In this document: piece after piece, positions 15,663 through 23,203 of the stretch
Position numbering within the stretch: the stretch's first letter is position 1
Layout: every line of letters starts with the position of its first letter
DNA from: Pseudomonadota bacterium
GTDB lineage: Bacteria > Pseudomonadota > Gammaproteobacteria > Arenicellales > UBA868
Length of the DNA: 34,315 nt
Assembly: GCA_018672825.1 (NCBI GenBank)
Contig: JABHUE010000154.1
Coordinates: 1-34,315 of the forward strand
Direction of reading: 5' to 3'
Notes under the pieces: generated by a model
What the model was told of the DNA's origin: nothing
Seen by the model: the letters and a program-made list of their open reading frames with translations, nothing else
Database searches by the model: none
Translations under genes and position numbers: made by a program

Positions 15663-18011
15663 CTAGGCACGAACACGCTCTTTTTTGGGGTCATAAAAAG
15701 GAAAAGGGACAACCAAAGCCGGAATTCGCTTCTGGTGTCCGTCAAGTTTTCCGATCTCTACTTCCGTGCCGGTGTCTGCGTATTCGATGTCTAGCCTACA
15801 AAGCGCAATATTTTTACCTAACACGGGCGATCGAGTGGCACTGGTAATAACACCAATCTGAGCGCGACCAACACGAACGCAATCGCCGTGAGCTGCGATC
15901 TCGTTTCCGGACACTTCGAGTCCAACTAATTTTCGCTGTGGATTTTCTTTTCGCTTCTCCAGTGCGGCTCTTCCGATGAAGTCGTCCTGTTTGGATTTAA
16001 GAGGGACCGCGAATCCAATCCCCGCTTCATACGGATCGGTTTGATCATCAAACTCATAGCCAGCGAAGACAAGGCCGGCCTCTATGCGGACCATATCGAG
16101 AGCGTCGAGCCCGAAGGGTTGAAGATCATATGACTGACCCGCTTCCCAGACAGCCTCCCACACTGCTGTTGCGTCATTCGGGTGACAGAACAGTTCGAAT
16201 CCAAGTTCACCGGTGTACCCCGTTCTCGAAAGCATGAGTGGGGTACCTTGAGGCCCGCCTAAGCGACCCACGCTGAAATAGAACCATTTAAGTTCTTCGG
16301 CGCTGGGTTGAGCTGGAGGTGCCCAGAATATCTCTTTAATAAGTTTTCGACTGTTCGGGCCTTGAATCGCAATATTATGAATTTGATCGGTTGAGGACTT
16401 AACAAGCACATTCAGTTTCAAAGCAGCGGCCTGTTCGCGTAACCAGATGCCGCTGTAATCGTCACCGCCAATCCATCGGAAGTTGTCAGGTCCCAGGCGT
16501 AGGGCGGTGCCGTCATCGATCATTCCGCCGTGGGGATAACACATCGCGGAATAGACAACCTGCCCAATCGAGAGTCGCCGGACATCCCGGGTCAGTGCCG
16601 TTTGCATGAGCGTTTCGGCGTCTGGACCAAGGATTTCGAATTTGCGAAGCGGCGAAAGATCCATCACGACAACTTTTTCACGACAAGCCCAATACTCCTC
16701 GACCGCGCCGGCATTATTAAAGCAAGTCGGCAGCCAGTATCCGCGGTAGTCGACAAATTTTCGAGTGTGTTTGGAGGTTTGACTGTGAAATCCAGTTTCG
16801 CGAGTCAGTTGAGGTTCGGCATCAGGTGTCATACGATAGGCTATTGCTGTAGAGAAAGTTTTTTCGGCGCTGTAGACGCGGACGTGGATGTCAGTTGGAT
16901 TCCATCCGTTGGCTGCGCTCGTGTCATCAGGACACGCAGTGGAAACGCAAACTAAATCAGTGAGTGCTCTTAGGAGGACGTAATCTCCTGACCGTGACCA
17001 GGGTTCATCAAGAAACAGGACATTATGCTCATCTATTCCTGTGTTGTAGAAAAAGTTAACGGCTTCCCAACCTCTGCGCGGTCGAACCCCATTGGGTGCC
17101 AGGGCGGCATTAATATTGTCTGAGCAATTTGGGTGTCCAAAGTATCCTTGATCCTCGTAATACTTCGCCGCACATGCAAGCCCAAAGGTATCGTGTCGTC
17201 CGCATGTGTCACGGATGACCTCTATAAGTGGGTTCATATCACGGTCGAAATATTTGGAAAATAACCCGGGACCAGGATACGCGCTCCCGATGAGTGTGCG
17301 GGTTGTTGTCATATCGATATGACGCTCGCTGCCACGATCGAGAGCCGGTGCTGACAGCGCGAGAAAATCAGAGCACTCTCTCCCGGCCACATCAATAATC
17401 TGAATAAATTCCCCGGCCCGGACGGCGTACTGATTTGCAGTGCATTTTTTGATCCTGAAATCCAAGCGTGGATCAGCTAGTGGCTCGGGTAGCCGTGGCT
17501 CTATTAAGTCTGCGGTCTGCGCTCGCCGAATAATCGCCTTGAGACCGGTTGGCGGTAATTGCTCGTCTATCGCCATAGGGTTTCCCGGCGCGCAGACAAT
17601 ACATAGGAGAGAGCGTTGCGCGACAAACTCCGCTTGCTCGTTCGCTTGGGTATGGTTTCCGAATAGGGGTAGGGCGCGAGCCTGACTGACATCGACGTCG
17701 CGTTTTGCGAGACCGGCAAGACATCGCTCCGAGCCGGATGCTCCCGAAGAGATCATTTGATGAAATCCCGATGCCGTGACGGATGCCCGATCGGAAAGGC
17801 CTTTTGGGTCCGGTCTACCGTCTAGATCAAACGCGATTAACTCGCAGGGTTGCCCACCTTCCGGATCAATAATGGTGAGTTGATCTCCACAATGAATTTC
17901 GAATATTGCGGAGCCCGTTGCCGGGATAGCGTATCGCTCGAGGGTCGGATCAGACCGCCACAGTCCAGGTTGCAAAGGACTAGATCTTTGAACTGTGGTC
18001 GTGTCGATCAT
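15663..18011 (-). CDS. tdm: Trimethylamine N-oxide demethylase (DUF1989 + GcvT fusion)
   Basis: 782 residues. Cleaves TMAO to dimethylamine and formaldehyde. The N-terminal half (to about 400) is a DUF1989-type region, with DTCGRHDT, FGHPNCSDN and VSTACPDDTS; the C-terminal half (about 420-775) is a GcvT/aminomethyltransferase-like tetrahydrofolate-binding domain (DLSPLRKFEI, SRTGYTGELGFE, GLDALDMVRIEAG). Three cysteines, C280, C296 and C360, are spaced 16 and 64 apart; this equals the spacing of the zinc cysteines I recall for Methylocella silvestris Tdm. The folate domain may capture the formaldehyde as methylene-THF, linking to FolD and Fhs. It is the first gene of the minus-strand block with the TMAO transporter. 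No clear SD precedes the ATG. DmdA and plain GcvT lack the DUF1989 part. Confidence 0.94.
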   Translation of the reverse strand: MIDTTTVQRSSPLQPGLWRSDPTLERYAIPATGSAIFEIHCGDQLTIIDPEGGQPCELIAFDLDGRPDPKGLSDRASVTASGFHQMISSGASGSERCLAGLAKRDVDVSQARALPLFGNHTQANEQAEFVAQRSLLCIVCAPGNPMAIDEQLPPTGLKAIIRRAQTADLIEPRLPEPLADPRLDFRIKKCTANQYAVRAGEFIQIIDVAGRECSDFLALSAPALDRGSERHIDMTTTRTLIGSAYPGPGLFSKYFDRDMNPLIEVIRDTCGRHDTFGLACAAKYYEDQGYFGHPNCSDNINAALAPNGVRPRRGWEAVNFFYNTGIDEHNVLFLDEPWSRSGDYVLLRALTDLVCVSTACPDDTSAANGWNPTDIHVRVYSAEKTFSTAIAYRMTPDAEPQLTRETGFHSQTSKHTRKFVDYRGYWLPTCFNNAGAVEEYWACREKVVVMDLSPLRKFEILGPDAETLMQTALTRDVRRLSIGQVVYSAMCYPHGGMIDDGTALRLGPDNFRWIGGDDYSGIWLREQAAALKLNVLVKSSTDQIHNIAIQGPNSRKLIKEIFWAPPAQPSAEELKWFYFSVGRLGGPQGTPLMLSRTGYTGELGFELFCHPNDATAVWEAVWEAGQSYDLQPFGLDALDMVRIEAGLVFAGYEFDDQTDPYEAGIGFAVPLKSKQDDFIGRAALEKRKENPQRKLVGLEVSGNEIAAHGDCVRVGRAQIGVITSATRSPVLGKNIALCRLDIEYADTGTEVEIGKLDGHQKRIPALVVPFPFYDPKKERVRA

Positions 18012-18361
18012 TGAAATACGTGAGAAAAAGATTCAAACAAGCGAGCAAGGGATACTAACTTCAAAGGTGGTCCCAAATGCCTGAAAAAGGGGCGAGCCAT
18101 CAATATTAACTAATATCCATATAAAAATCATTTTTAGTTAGAAATGGTCCAATATGGGTATAAAGAATTGAAAAATAACAAAAAAATATTAAAAAATTTA
18201 TTTTTTTAGGCCTTAAAAATTTAAGGTTTTTAGTTTTTCAGGCTAGGATACTCAACTATGAAAAGATCAAATTGTGGCCGACGCTAGCACCATGACTTCT
18301 TTTCATGACGTTCTTAAATCGCGGTTTCCGAGCAAACTCAACTTTTAGGGGAGGACACGCA
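18012..18361. promoter_or_regulatory. Divergent promoter region between tdm and the ammonium channel gene
   Basis: About 350 bases, strongly AT-rich from about 18110 to 18240. It contains an inverted pair ATATCCATAT (18113-18122) and ATATGGGTAT (18152-18161, one mismatch), and a tight inverted repeat CCTTAAA-AA-TTTAAGG (18211-18226). No coding potential is convincing. Promoters for tdm (minus) and amt (plus) must lie here. I cannot assign the factor; nitrogen or amine-responsive control is possible. Confidence 0.55.
18211..18226. repeat. Tight inverted repeat in the tdm-amt region
   Basis: CCTTAAA (18211-18217) and its reverse complement TTTAAGG (18220-18226) are separated by two bases, flanked on both sides by T-rich sequence. 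It may be an operator, or a weak hairpin ending in TTTTTA on the plus strand. Confidence 0.4.
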
Positions 18362-19714
18362 GTGGATAACGAACTTAGCGCTCTAAATACCATCTTCACA
18401 GAGTTTTACTATTGGGTCACAGTAGTACTGATGTTTTTGATCCATGTGGGATTTTGTATGTATGAGGTGGGCGTCTCACGACATAAAAATCATCTCAATA
18501 CCTTGATGAAGAACACCATGTTGATCCCGTTGGTGACTGTCACTTGGTTTTTCTTTGGCTGGTGGATTTATTGGGCATTTCCAAACGGCCCCGGCATTTT
18601 GGGTGGACTGGTTCTCGAGGCGGACGGCTATGGCGCCAACGAACTTGCCTTACCTTGGACGTCGGCGATGGGGGTTAATATGGCCGACCATATCAACGGG
18701 GTTTTCTGGGCCGCTTTTCTTTTATTTTCTTGGACCGCCGCCTCAATCGTTTCCGGTGCCGTCATTGAGCGAATTCGATCGTCGGCGTTTGGAATCTTGG
18801 CCATTGCCATCGGATCCGTTTTTTGGACGATCGACGCATCCTGGGGTTGGCATTACGCAGGCTGGATGGTTCAGGTTTTGGGGTATCATGATGCTTATGC
18901 CTCTGGAGTTATCCATGCAGTCGCAGGCGGCTTTGGTTTAGGTATTCTCGTTGTGCTGGGCCCTCGTATTGGCAAGTTCAATTCTGACGGTTCCAGTAAT
19001 AACATTGGCCCCCGCAATCCTTGGTTGGTCACTGTGGGTCTGTTCCTGATCTATACCGGGTTTTGGGGATTCTATGCGGCTTGTAATATCCCGATTTACG
19101 ATGCAGGAAGTGACTATGGTGGCGGCACGGCTTTCTTTACCGCTACTAATATTTACGTTGCACCGACAACACTGAGTGGCATCACGCTTAATTTTCTGAT
19201 GTCATTGTCAGGAGGTTTGCTTGCCGGTTACGTAGTCAGCAAAGGTGATCCGTTTTGGACTTATTCGGCAGGCCTTGCCGGTATCATCGCAGCATCTGCA
19301 GGTAATGATTTATACAACCCCTTGCAGGCATTATTGATTGGGGCAGCAGCGATTCCGATCATTTACAAGCTTCATTTTTGGGTCGAGAATCGATTCAAAA
19401 TTGACGATGCGGTTGGGGCAGTTGCAGTCCACGGTTATGCAGGTGTGTTCGGACTTGTGGTCTGCGGGTTCATGCTGTGGGGGTATCCGGCATCACCCTA
19501 TTGGGAGGCAACGGTTAATCCGATTGGAATGATAACCGGTGCGGTGATCATGTTTGGTGTGCTCGGCTTTTTGCCAGGGTGGGTGATCGCGAAGATTCTC
19601 AATGGTATGGGCAAACTGCGAATACCCAGAGAAGTTGAAATCGCGGGCCTTGACTACGAGTTCGCAGAATCTGCTCGAAAAGATCAGCACGCCGTTTCGG
19701 CGCTTGAAAAATAA
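18362..19714 (+). CDS. amt: Amt/Mep-type ammonium (methylammonium) channel
   Basis: 450 residues from a GTG at 18362, chosen because AGGGGAGGA (18347-18355) sits 6 bases before it; the ATG at 18305 would add 19 residues with no family match. About eleven hydrophobic helices are visible. The pore signatures are present: Asp and His in DAYASGVIHAVAGG (D-x7-H, as E. coli Asp160/His168) and DDAVGAVAVHGYAG (E. coli His318 region). The Amt signature differs in many places from enteric AmtB, so the protein is a divergent member. No glnK (PII) gene follows, unlike classic amtB operons; a small membrane protein does instead. In this context it may retain ammonium released by amine breakdown, or import methylammonium. 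Selectivity cannot be read here. Confidence 0.88.
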   Translation: MDNELSALNTIFTEFYYWVTVVLMFLIHVGFCMYEVGVSRHKNHLNTLMKNTMLIPLVTVTWFFFGWWIYWAFPNGPGILGGLVLEADGYGANELALPWTSAMGVNMADHINGVFWAAFLLFSWTAASIVSGAVIERIRSSAFGILAIAIGSVFWTIDASWGWHYAGWMVQVLGYHDAYASGVIHAVAGGFGLGILVVLGPRIGKFNSDGSSNNIGPRNPWLVTVGLFLIYTGFWGFYAACNIPIYDAGSDYGGGTAFFTATNIYVAPTTLSGITLNFLMSLSGGLLAGYVVSKGDPFWTYSAGLAGIIAASAGNDLYNPLQALLIGAAAIPIIYKLHFWVENRFKIDDAVGAVAVHGYAGVFGLVVCGFMLWGYPASPYWEATVNPIGMITGAVIMFGVLGFLPGWVIAKILNGMGKLRIPREVEIAGLDYEFAESARKDQHAVSALEK

Positions 19715-19729
19715 CAGGAGGCAATCAAG

Positions 19730-19945
19730 ATGGCTACAGTAGAAACTTGGGCAACCGAGAAAATCTCGGAATACACCGCCATTTACCCCTTTGTTGGAAC
19801 AGAGTGGGTCTGGCTGATCGTTGCGGTTGTTTTTTGGCTCTGGTGGCATGTGAAGACTAGTGCCAAAGAAAATGAGGAGTTTGACCGGATCAAAAGCCGG
19901 GGGCTTGATACCAACAGCTACGATGAACAGAGATCGGATTGGTAA
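19730..19945 (+). CDS. Small single-span membrane protein downstream of amt
   Basis: 71 residues. An aromatic-rich hydrophobic segment (about 24-42, VWLIVAVVFWLWWHV) forms one transmembrane helix, followed by a charged cytoplasmic-like tail (KTSAKENEEFDRIKSRG). AGGAGG sits at ideal distance before the ATG, 15 bases after the channel's stop, so it is translated with amt. I know no named family. It could be an accessory subunit or stabiliser of the channel, in the place usually taken by glnK. Inference rests only on position. Confidence 0.8.
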   Translation: MATVETWATEKISEYTAIYPFVGTEWVWLIVAVVFWLWWHVKTSAKENEEFDRIKSRGLDTNSYDEQRSDW

Positions 19946-19971
19946 CGATTAATGTCTATGGTTGGGTAATT

Positions 19972-20002
19972 AATAAGGGCGCCTTCGGGCGCCCTTATTT
20001 TT
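19972..20002 (+). terminator. Rho-independent terminator with UUCG loop
   Basis: AATAAGGGCGCC (19972-19983) and GGCGCCCTTATT (19988-19999) enclose a TTCG tetraloop and are followed by T residues. A 12-bp stem with this loop is a textbook terminator and closes the amt unit. Confidence 0.92.
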
Positions 20003-20044
20003 CCCCATTTACGCTACGCACGCCAATTAAAAAGGAGATCAGAT

Positions 20045-20188
20045 ATGCCCGAGGATTCGCCAGAAAATAAAAGACCCAGTCGAATGATTAATGTTGCATT
20101 TCCCTCAGCCAAGTACGGTCTCTGGATCGCTATTGCCCTGATCTGTTCGATCTTGTTGCTCAGGTTTATCGGGGTTATCGGCTCTTAA
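20045..20188 (+). CDS. Small single-span membrane protein (47 aa)
   Basis: 47 residues. It has a polar N-terminus (MPEDSPENKRPSR) and one hydrophobic helix (about 25-45, GLWIAIALICSILLLRFIGVI). AAGGAG lies at proper spacing before the ATG, which supports translation. It lies just beyond the amt terminator, so it needs read-through or its own start site, possibly within the ~40 bases between. Function unknown; it may be a second accessory peptide for membrane transport. Real coding status is probable rather than certain. Confidence 0.55.
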   Translation: MPEDSPENKRPSRMINVAFPSAKYGLWIAIALICSILLLRFIGVIGS

Positions 20189-20227
20189 ACAGACGACGAT
20201 TTTGTTCTTGGGATTCACTTGGTATGG

Positions 20228-20590
20228 TTACTCCGGATTTGAATCATGTCCGATGAGCAGGCATCCCGTCTCTGTTCTGGAGTTATGAAACGTTCCCGGA
20301 GCGTAACTGACAAAGTCTCCTTTCTTTAATACGGTCCCATCGCTTTCGATGAGTTCGCCCTCAAGAATCAGGTACTCCTCTAATTTTTTATGCTCATGAG
20401 GAATAGATGCGGAACCGGGCGCCATTCGCATTACGTACCATCCCGTTTGAACCTCCTTGTCGTAGCTAATATTCAGGAGTTTGATATCGTTTTGGGATTC
20501 ACCGTCTAAATCATATTCATCGTATGGCGCACTAAAAAGATTAATCACTTTTCGTGGGCCTCGCCAGGGAACGTCCATCGTACTTGCCAT
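20228..20590 (-). CDS. Small single-domain cupin protein
   Basis: 120 residues. A cupin_2 core holds the metal-site pattern HEHKKLEEYLILEGE (two His and a Glu) and a second motif FVSYAPGTFHNS (His), so it is likely a metal-binding beta-barrel. AAGGAG precedes the ATG at good spacing. It is divergent from tmm across 212 bases. Such small ChrR-like cupins can be enzymes or sensors; DMSP lyases of the DddK/DddQ kind were considered, but the sequence does not resemble them. Function unknown. Confidence 0.8.
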   Translation of the reverse strand: MASTMDVPWRGPRKVINLFSAPYDEYDLDGESQNDIKLLNISYDKEVQTGWYVMRMAPGSASIPHEHKKLEEYLILEGELIESDGTVLKKGDFVSYAPGTFHNSRTETGCLLIGHDSNPE

Positions 20591-20802
20591 CGTTAGTCTC
20601 CTTAATGAGGTTGAGAGGATTAAAAGCAGCGAGGCATCAGCGCCATTTCAGCTCGGTGTTGAGTGTTCGCTTAGACCAGTTATAAACCAATTCTATAGAC
20701 TAACGTTGAAGACGACGGTAACGATTGCGTTGTTGCGAGGACCCTATTAAGGTTTGGTTAACTACATTGTTCAACGCACGCTGAAAGATGATGGGGTGAG
20801 TT
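20591..20802. promoter_or_regulatory. Divergent region between cupin gene and tmm
   Basis: 212 bases without a gene. It must contain promoters for tmm and for the cupin. GGGGTGAG just before the ATG at 20803 is the ribosome binding site of tmm. No clear operator palindrome or promoter boxes stand out. Confidence 0.35.
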
Positions 20803-22146
20803 ATGCGTAAAAGAGTCGCGATCATTGGCGCAGGCCCAAGCGGTCTTGCCCAGTTGAGGGCATTTCAGTCAGCAGCCGAAAAAGGGGCTGAGATTCCAGA
20901 AGTCGTTTGTTTCGAGCGACAGTCGGATTGGGGCGGTATTTGGAATTACACCTGGCGGACCGGTACCGATGAATTTGGCGAGCCCGTTCATTGCAGTATG
21001 TACCGCTACCTCTGGTCCAACGGGCCCAAAGAATGCCTTGAGTTTGCGGACTACACATTTGAAGAACATTTTGGTCGACCGATTGCGTCATATCCGCCTC
21101 GGGAAGTGTTGTGGGACTATATGAAAGGCCGGGTCGAAAAGGCCGGCGTGCGTGATCAAATTCGGTTTTCAACTGCAGTGCGAGCGGTTGAGTATTGCGA
21201 GGAACGCGGTAATTTTTCAGTGAATGTCCACCATCTTGTAGATGATCATCATTACGTTGAAGAGTTTGATTACGTTGTAGTGGCAACGGGACACTTTTCC
21301 ACGCCGAATGTACCCCACTTTGACGGTCTGGCGAGTTTTAACGGGCGTGTTATGCACGCTCATGATTTTCGAGATGCACTGGAATTCAAAGATAAAAATA
21401 TTCTAATTATTGGCACAAGCTACTCCGCGGAAGACATTGGTTCTCAATGTTATAAATACGGAGCGAAGTCGATTACGGTCTCTCACCGAACGGCACCAAT
21501 GGGTTTTCATTGGCCGGACAACTGGGAAGAGGTTCCGATACTCACTCGGGTCGATAAAAACACCTGTCATTTTAAGGACGGTTCAAGCAAAAAGATTGAC
21601 GCGATTATTATGTGTACGGGCTATCTTCACCACTTTCCATTTCTTCCCGATGAGTTGCGCTTACAGACCGGTAACCGGTTGTGGCCATTGGGTTTGTATA
21701 AAGGAGTTTTTTGGGAACCAAACCCGAAGTTAATGTATCTTGGAATGCAAGATCAGTTTTACACTTTTAATATGTTCGATGCACAGGCGTGGTACGCAAG
21801 AGACTATATCTTGGGTCGAATTAACGTCCCTGATTTGGCAGCGATGCGCCATCATAGTCAAACATGGCGCGATCGGGAGGAGACGCTTGCAGATGATGAG
21901 CAGATGATCTGGTTTCAGGGTGATTATGTTCAGGAGTTAATAGCTGAAACTGACTATCCCAATTTCGACGTTGCGGGCGTAAACCGGACTTTCGTGGAAT
22001 GGGAGCATCACAAGCATGAGGACATCATGGGCTTTAGAAATAACGCCTACCGGTCTTTAATGACGGGGAATATGCAAGCGGTGCACCATACGCCATGGCT
22101 CGAGGCTCTTGATGATTCAAAGGATTCATACCTCAAAACCAACTGA
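20803..22146 (+). CDS. tmm: Trimethylamine monooxygenase, flavin-containing
   Basis: 447 residues, the usual length. Oxidises TMA to TMAO with NADPH and O2. The FAD motif GAGPSG (9-14), the NADPH motif GTSYSA (204-209, whose Tyr207 equals the mobile Tyr207 I recall in Roseovarius Tmm) and the FMO fingerprint [11 protein letters not shown] (179-189) are all present. [21 protein letters not shown] and the [12 protein letters not shown] stretch are typical of bacterial Tmm rather than eukaryotic FMO or Baeyer-Villiger enzymes. Tmm also acts on related amines in other organisms. It starts the plus-strand series leading to gmaS, with a 142-base gap before the next gene. The product TMAO is the substrate of Tdm encoded 3 kb upstream on the other strand. 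Confidence 0.96.
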   Translation: MRKRVAIIGAGPSGLAQLRAFQSAAEKGAEIPEVVCFERQSDWGGIWNYTWRTGTDEFGEPVHCSMYRYLWSNGPKECLEFADYTFEEHFGRPIASYPPREVLWDYMKGRVEKAGVRDQIRFSTAVRAVEYCEERGNFSVNVHHLVDDHHYVEEFDYVVVATGHFSTPNVPHFDGLASFNGRVMHAHDFRDALEFKDKNILIIGTSYSAEDIGSQCYKYGAKSITVSHRTAPMGFHWPDNWEEVPILTRVDKNTCHFKDGSSKKIDAIIMCTGYLHHFPFLPDELRLQTGNRLWPLGLYKGVFWEPNPKLMYLGMQDQFYTFNMFDAQAWYARDYILGRINVPDLAAMRHHSQTWRDREETLADDEQMIWFQGDYVQELIAETDYPNFDVAGVNRTFVEWEHHKHEDIMGFRNNAYRSLMTGNMQAVHHTPWLEALDDSKDSYLKTN

Positions 22147-22288
22147 TTTCCGCTGAGAAGATACTTTCGGTTCAGGACAGTCGCCCAAAATTATTGTTTC
22201 TTCAGAGGAAACAAATTTTCTGCCTATTGAATTTTCCAACAGAACGGCGTACGCTGATTACCGGGATTAAACATTTCAGGAAACAGTT

Positions 22289-23203
22289 ATGTGCGGAATA
22301 GCGGGAGTCATGTATCGCGGTAGCGAGAATTTCGGCACCGGGGAAGCGTTGATCCGTATGCTCGATGGTTGCCAGCATCGAGGACCTGATTCGACGGGCT
22401 TTGCATTGTATTCCCCCGAGCCATCCGGTCAATTAAAGCTCAGATTTTTTATTGATCCTGTCGCAACTGTCGACGTCGATAGCGCCATCGCCTCTATACG
22501 TTCACGGTTACTTGATCTTGGGGCGACGATCGAAGAGGAAGCTAAAGCCGGGGATAATTATCGGGTCACGATTCGGTATACCGGTGATATTCAAAAATTG
22601 TCATATGAAATGGAACACGCGGCGAAAGTGATATCAATTGGTACCAGTCTTGAGATTGTAAAAGATGTGGGTACAGCACATGAAGTTGATGATCGTTATC
22701 AGGTCAATCAGTTTAGCGGGACTCATGGATTGGGTCATGTAAGGCTTGCAACCGAGAGCGATGTAAAACCGGAAGCCTCACATCCTTTTTGGGCGACAGG
22801 GTTTGCAGATGTTGCAATCGTGCATAACGGCCAAATTACGAATTATTGGAAAATGCGCCGCCGCCTGGAGCAAAGAGATTTTGAATTCACCACGGACAAT
22901 GACAGCGAATTGATTGCGGTATATCTTGCCGATAAGATGGCACAAGGGATAGAGCTGAAGGAGGCTCTTGCGAGCTCGATTGATGACTTGGACGGTACTT
23001 TTTCATTTTTAGTTTCTACCGAAAATGAAATTGGTTATGCGAAGGATCGATTGGCCGCCAAGCCTATGATCATGTATGAAGATGATGACCTTGTGGCGAT
23101 CGCTTCTGAAGAGGTTTCTCTTAATCGACTCTTTCCCGGCCGCGCGCTTAATACTCGTGAACCTGCTCCTGGTTCCTTTGCCACATGGTCTCGCTCGATT
23201 TAG
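22289..23203 (+). CDS. mgsA: Class II glutamine amidotransferase, N-methylglutamate synthase subunit A-like (second copy)
   Basis: 304 residues, a paralogue of the protein at 4564 with the same architecture. Cys2 is the nucleophile after Met removal; HRGPDSTGFALY, GTHGLGHVRLAT, HNGQITNYW and DNDSELIAVYLAD are conserved. It would act with the fused GXGXG-FMN protein that follows, whose start it overlaps by 19 bases. The nearby gmaS makes this set the best candidate for N-methylglutamate synthase, acting on gamma-glutamylmethylamide. AGGAAA precedes the ATG. Which of the two sets serves methylamine is inferred from gene order only. Confidence 0.86.
   Translation: MCGIAGVMYRGSENFGTGEALIRMLDGCQHRGPDSTGFALYSPEPSGQLKLRFFIDPVATVDVDSAIASIRSRLLDLGATIEEEAKAGDNYRVTIRYTGDIQKLSYEMEHAAKVISIGTSLEIVKDVGTAHEVDDRYQVNQFSGTHGLGHVRLATESDVKPEASHPFWATGFADVAIVHNGQITNYWKMRRRLEQRDFEFTTDNDSELIAVYLADKMAQGIELKEALASSIDDLDGTFSFLVSTENEIGYAKDRLAAKPMIMYEDDDLVAIASEEVSLNRLFPGRALNTREPAPGSFATWSRSI

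Noticed and set aside
15663-18011. DMSP demethylase (DmdA) or plain aminomethyltransferase
   Set aside because: Only the C-terminal half is GcvT-like; the DUF1989 half with its three cysteines and the neighbouring TMAO transporter fit Tdm.
20228-20590. Cupin DMSP lyase (DddK/DddQ/DddW)
   Set aside because: Only the general cupin metal pattern is shared; surrounding residues do not resemble the lyases and no DMSP gene is near.
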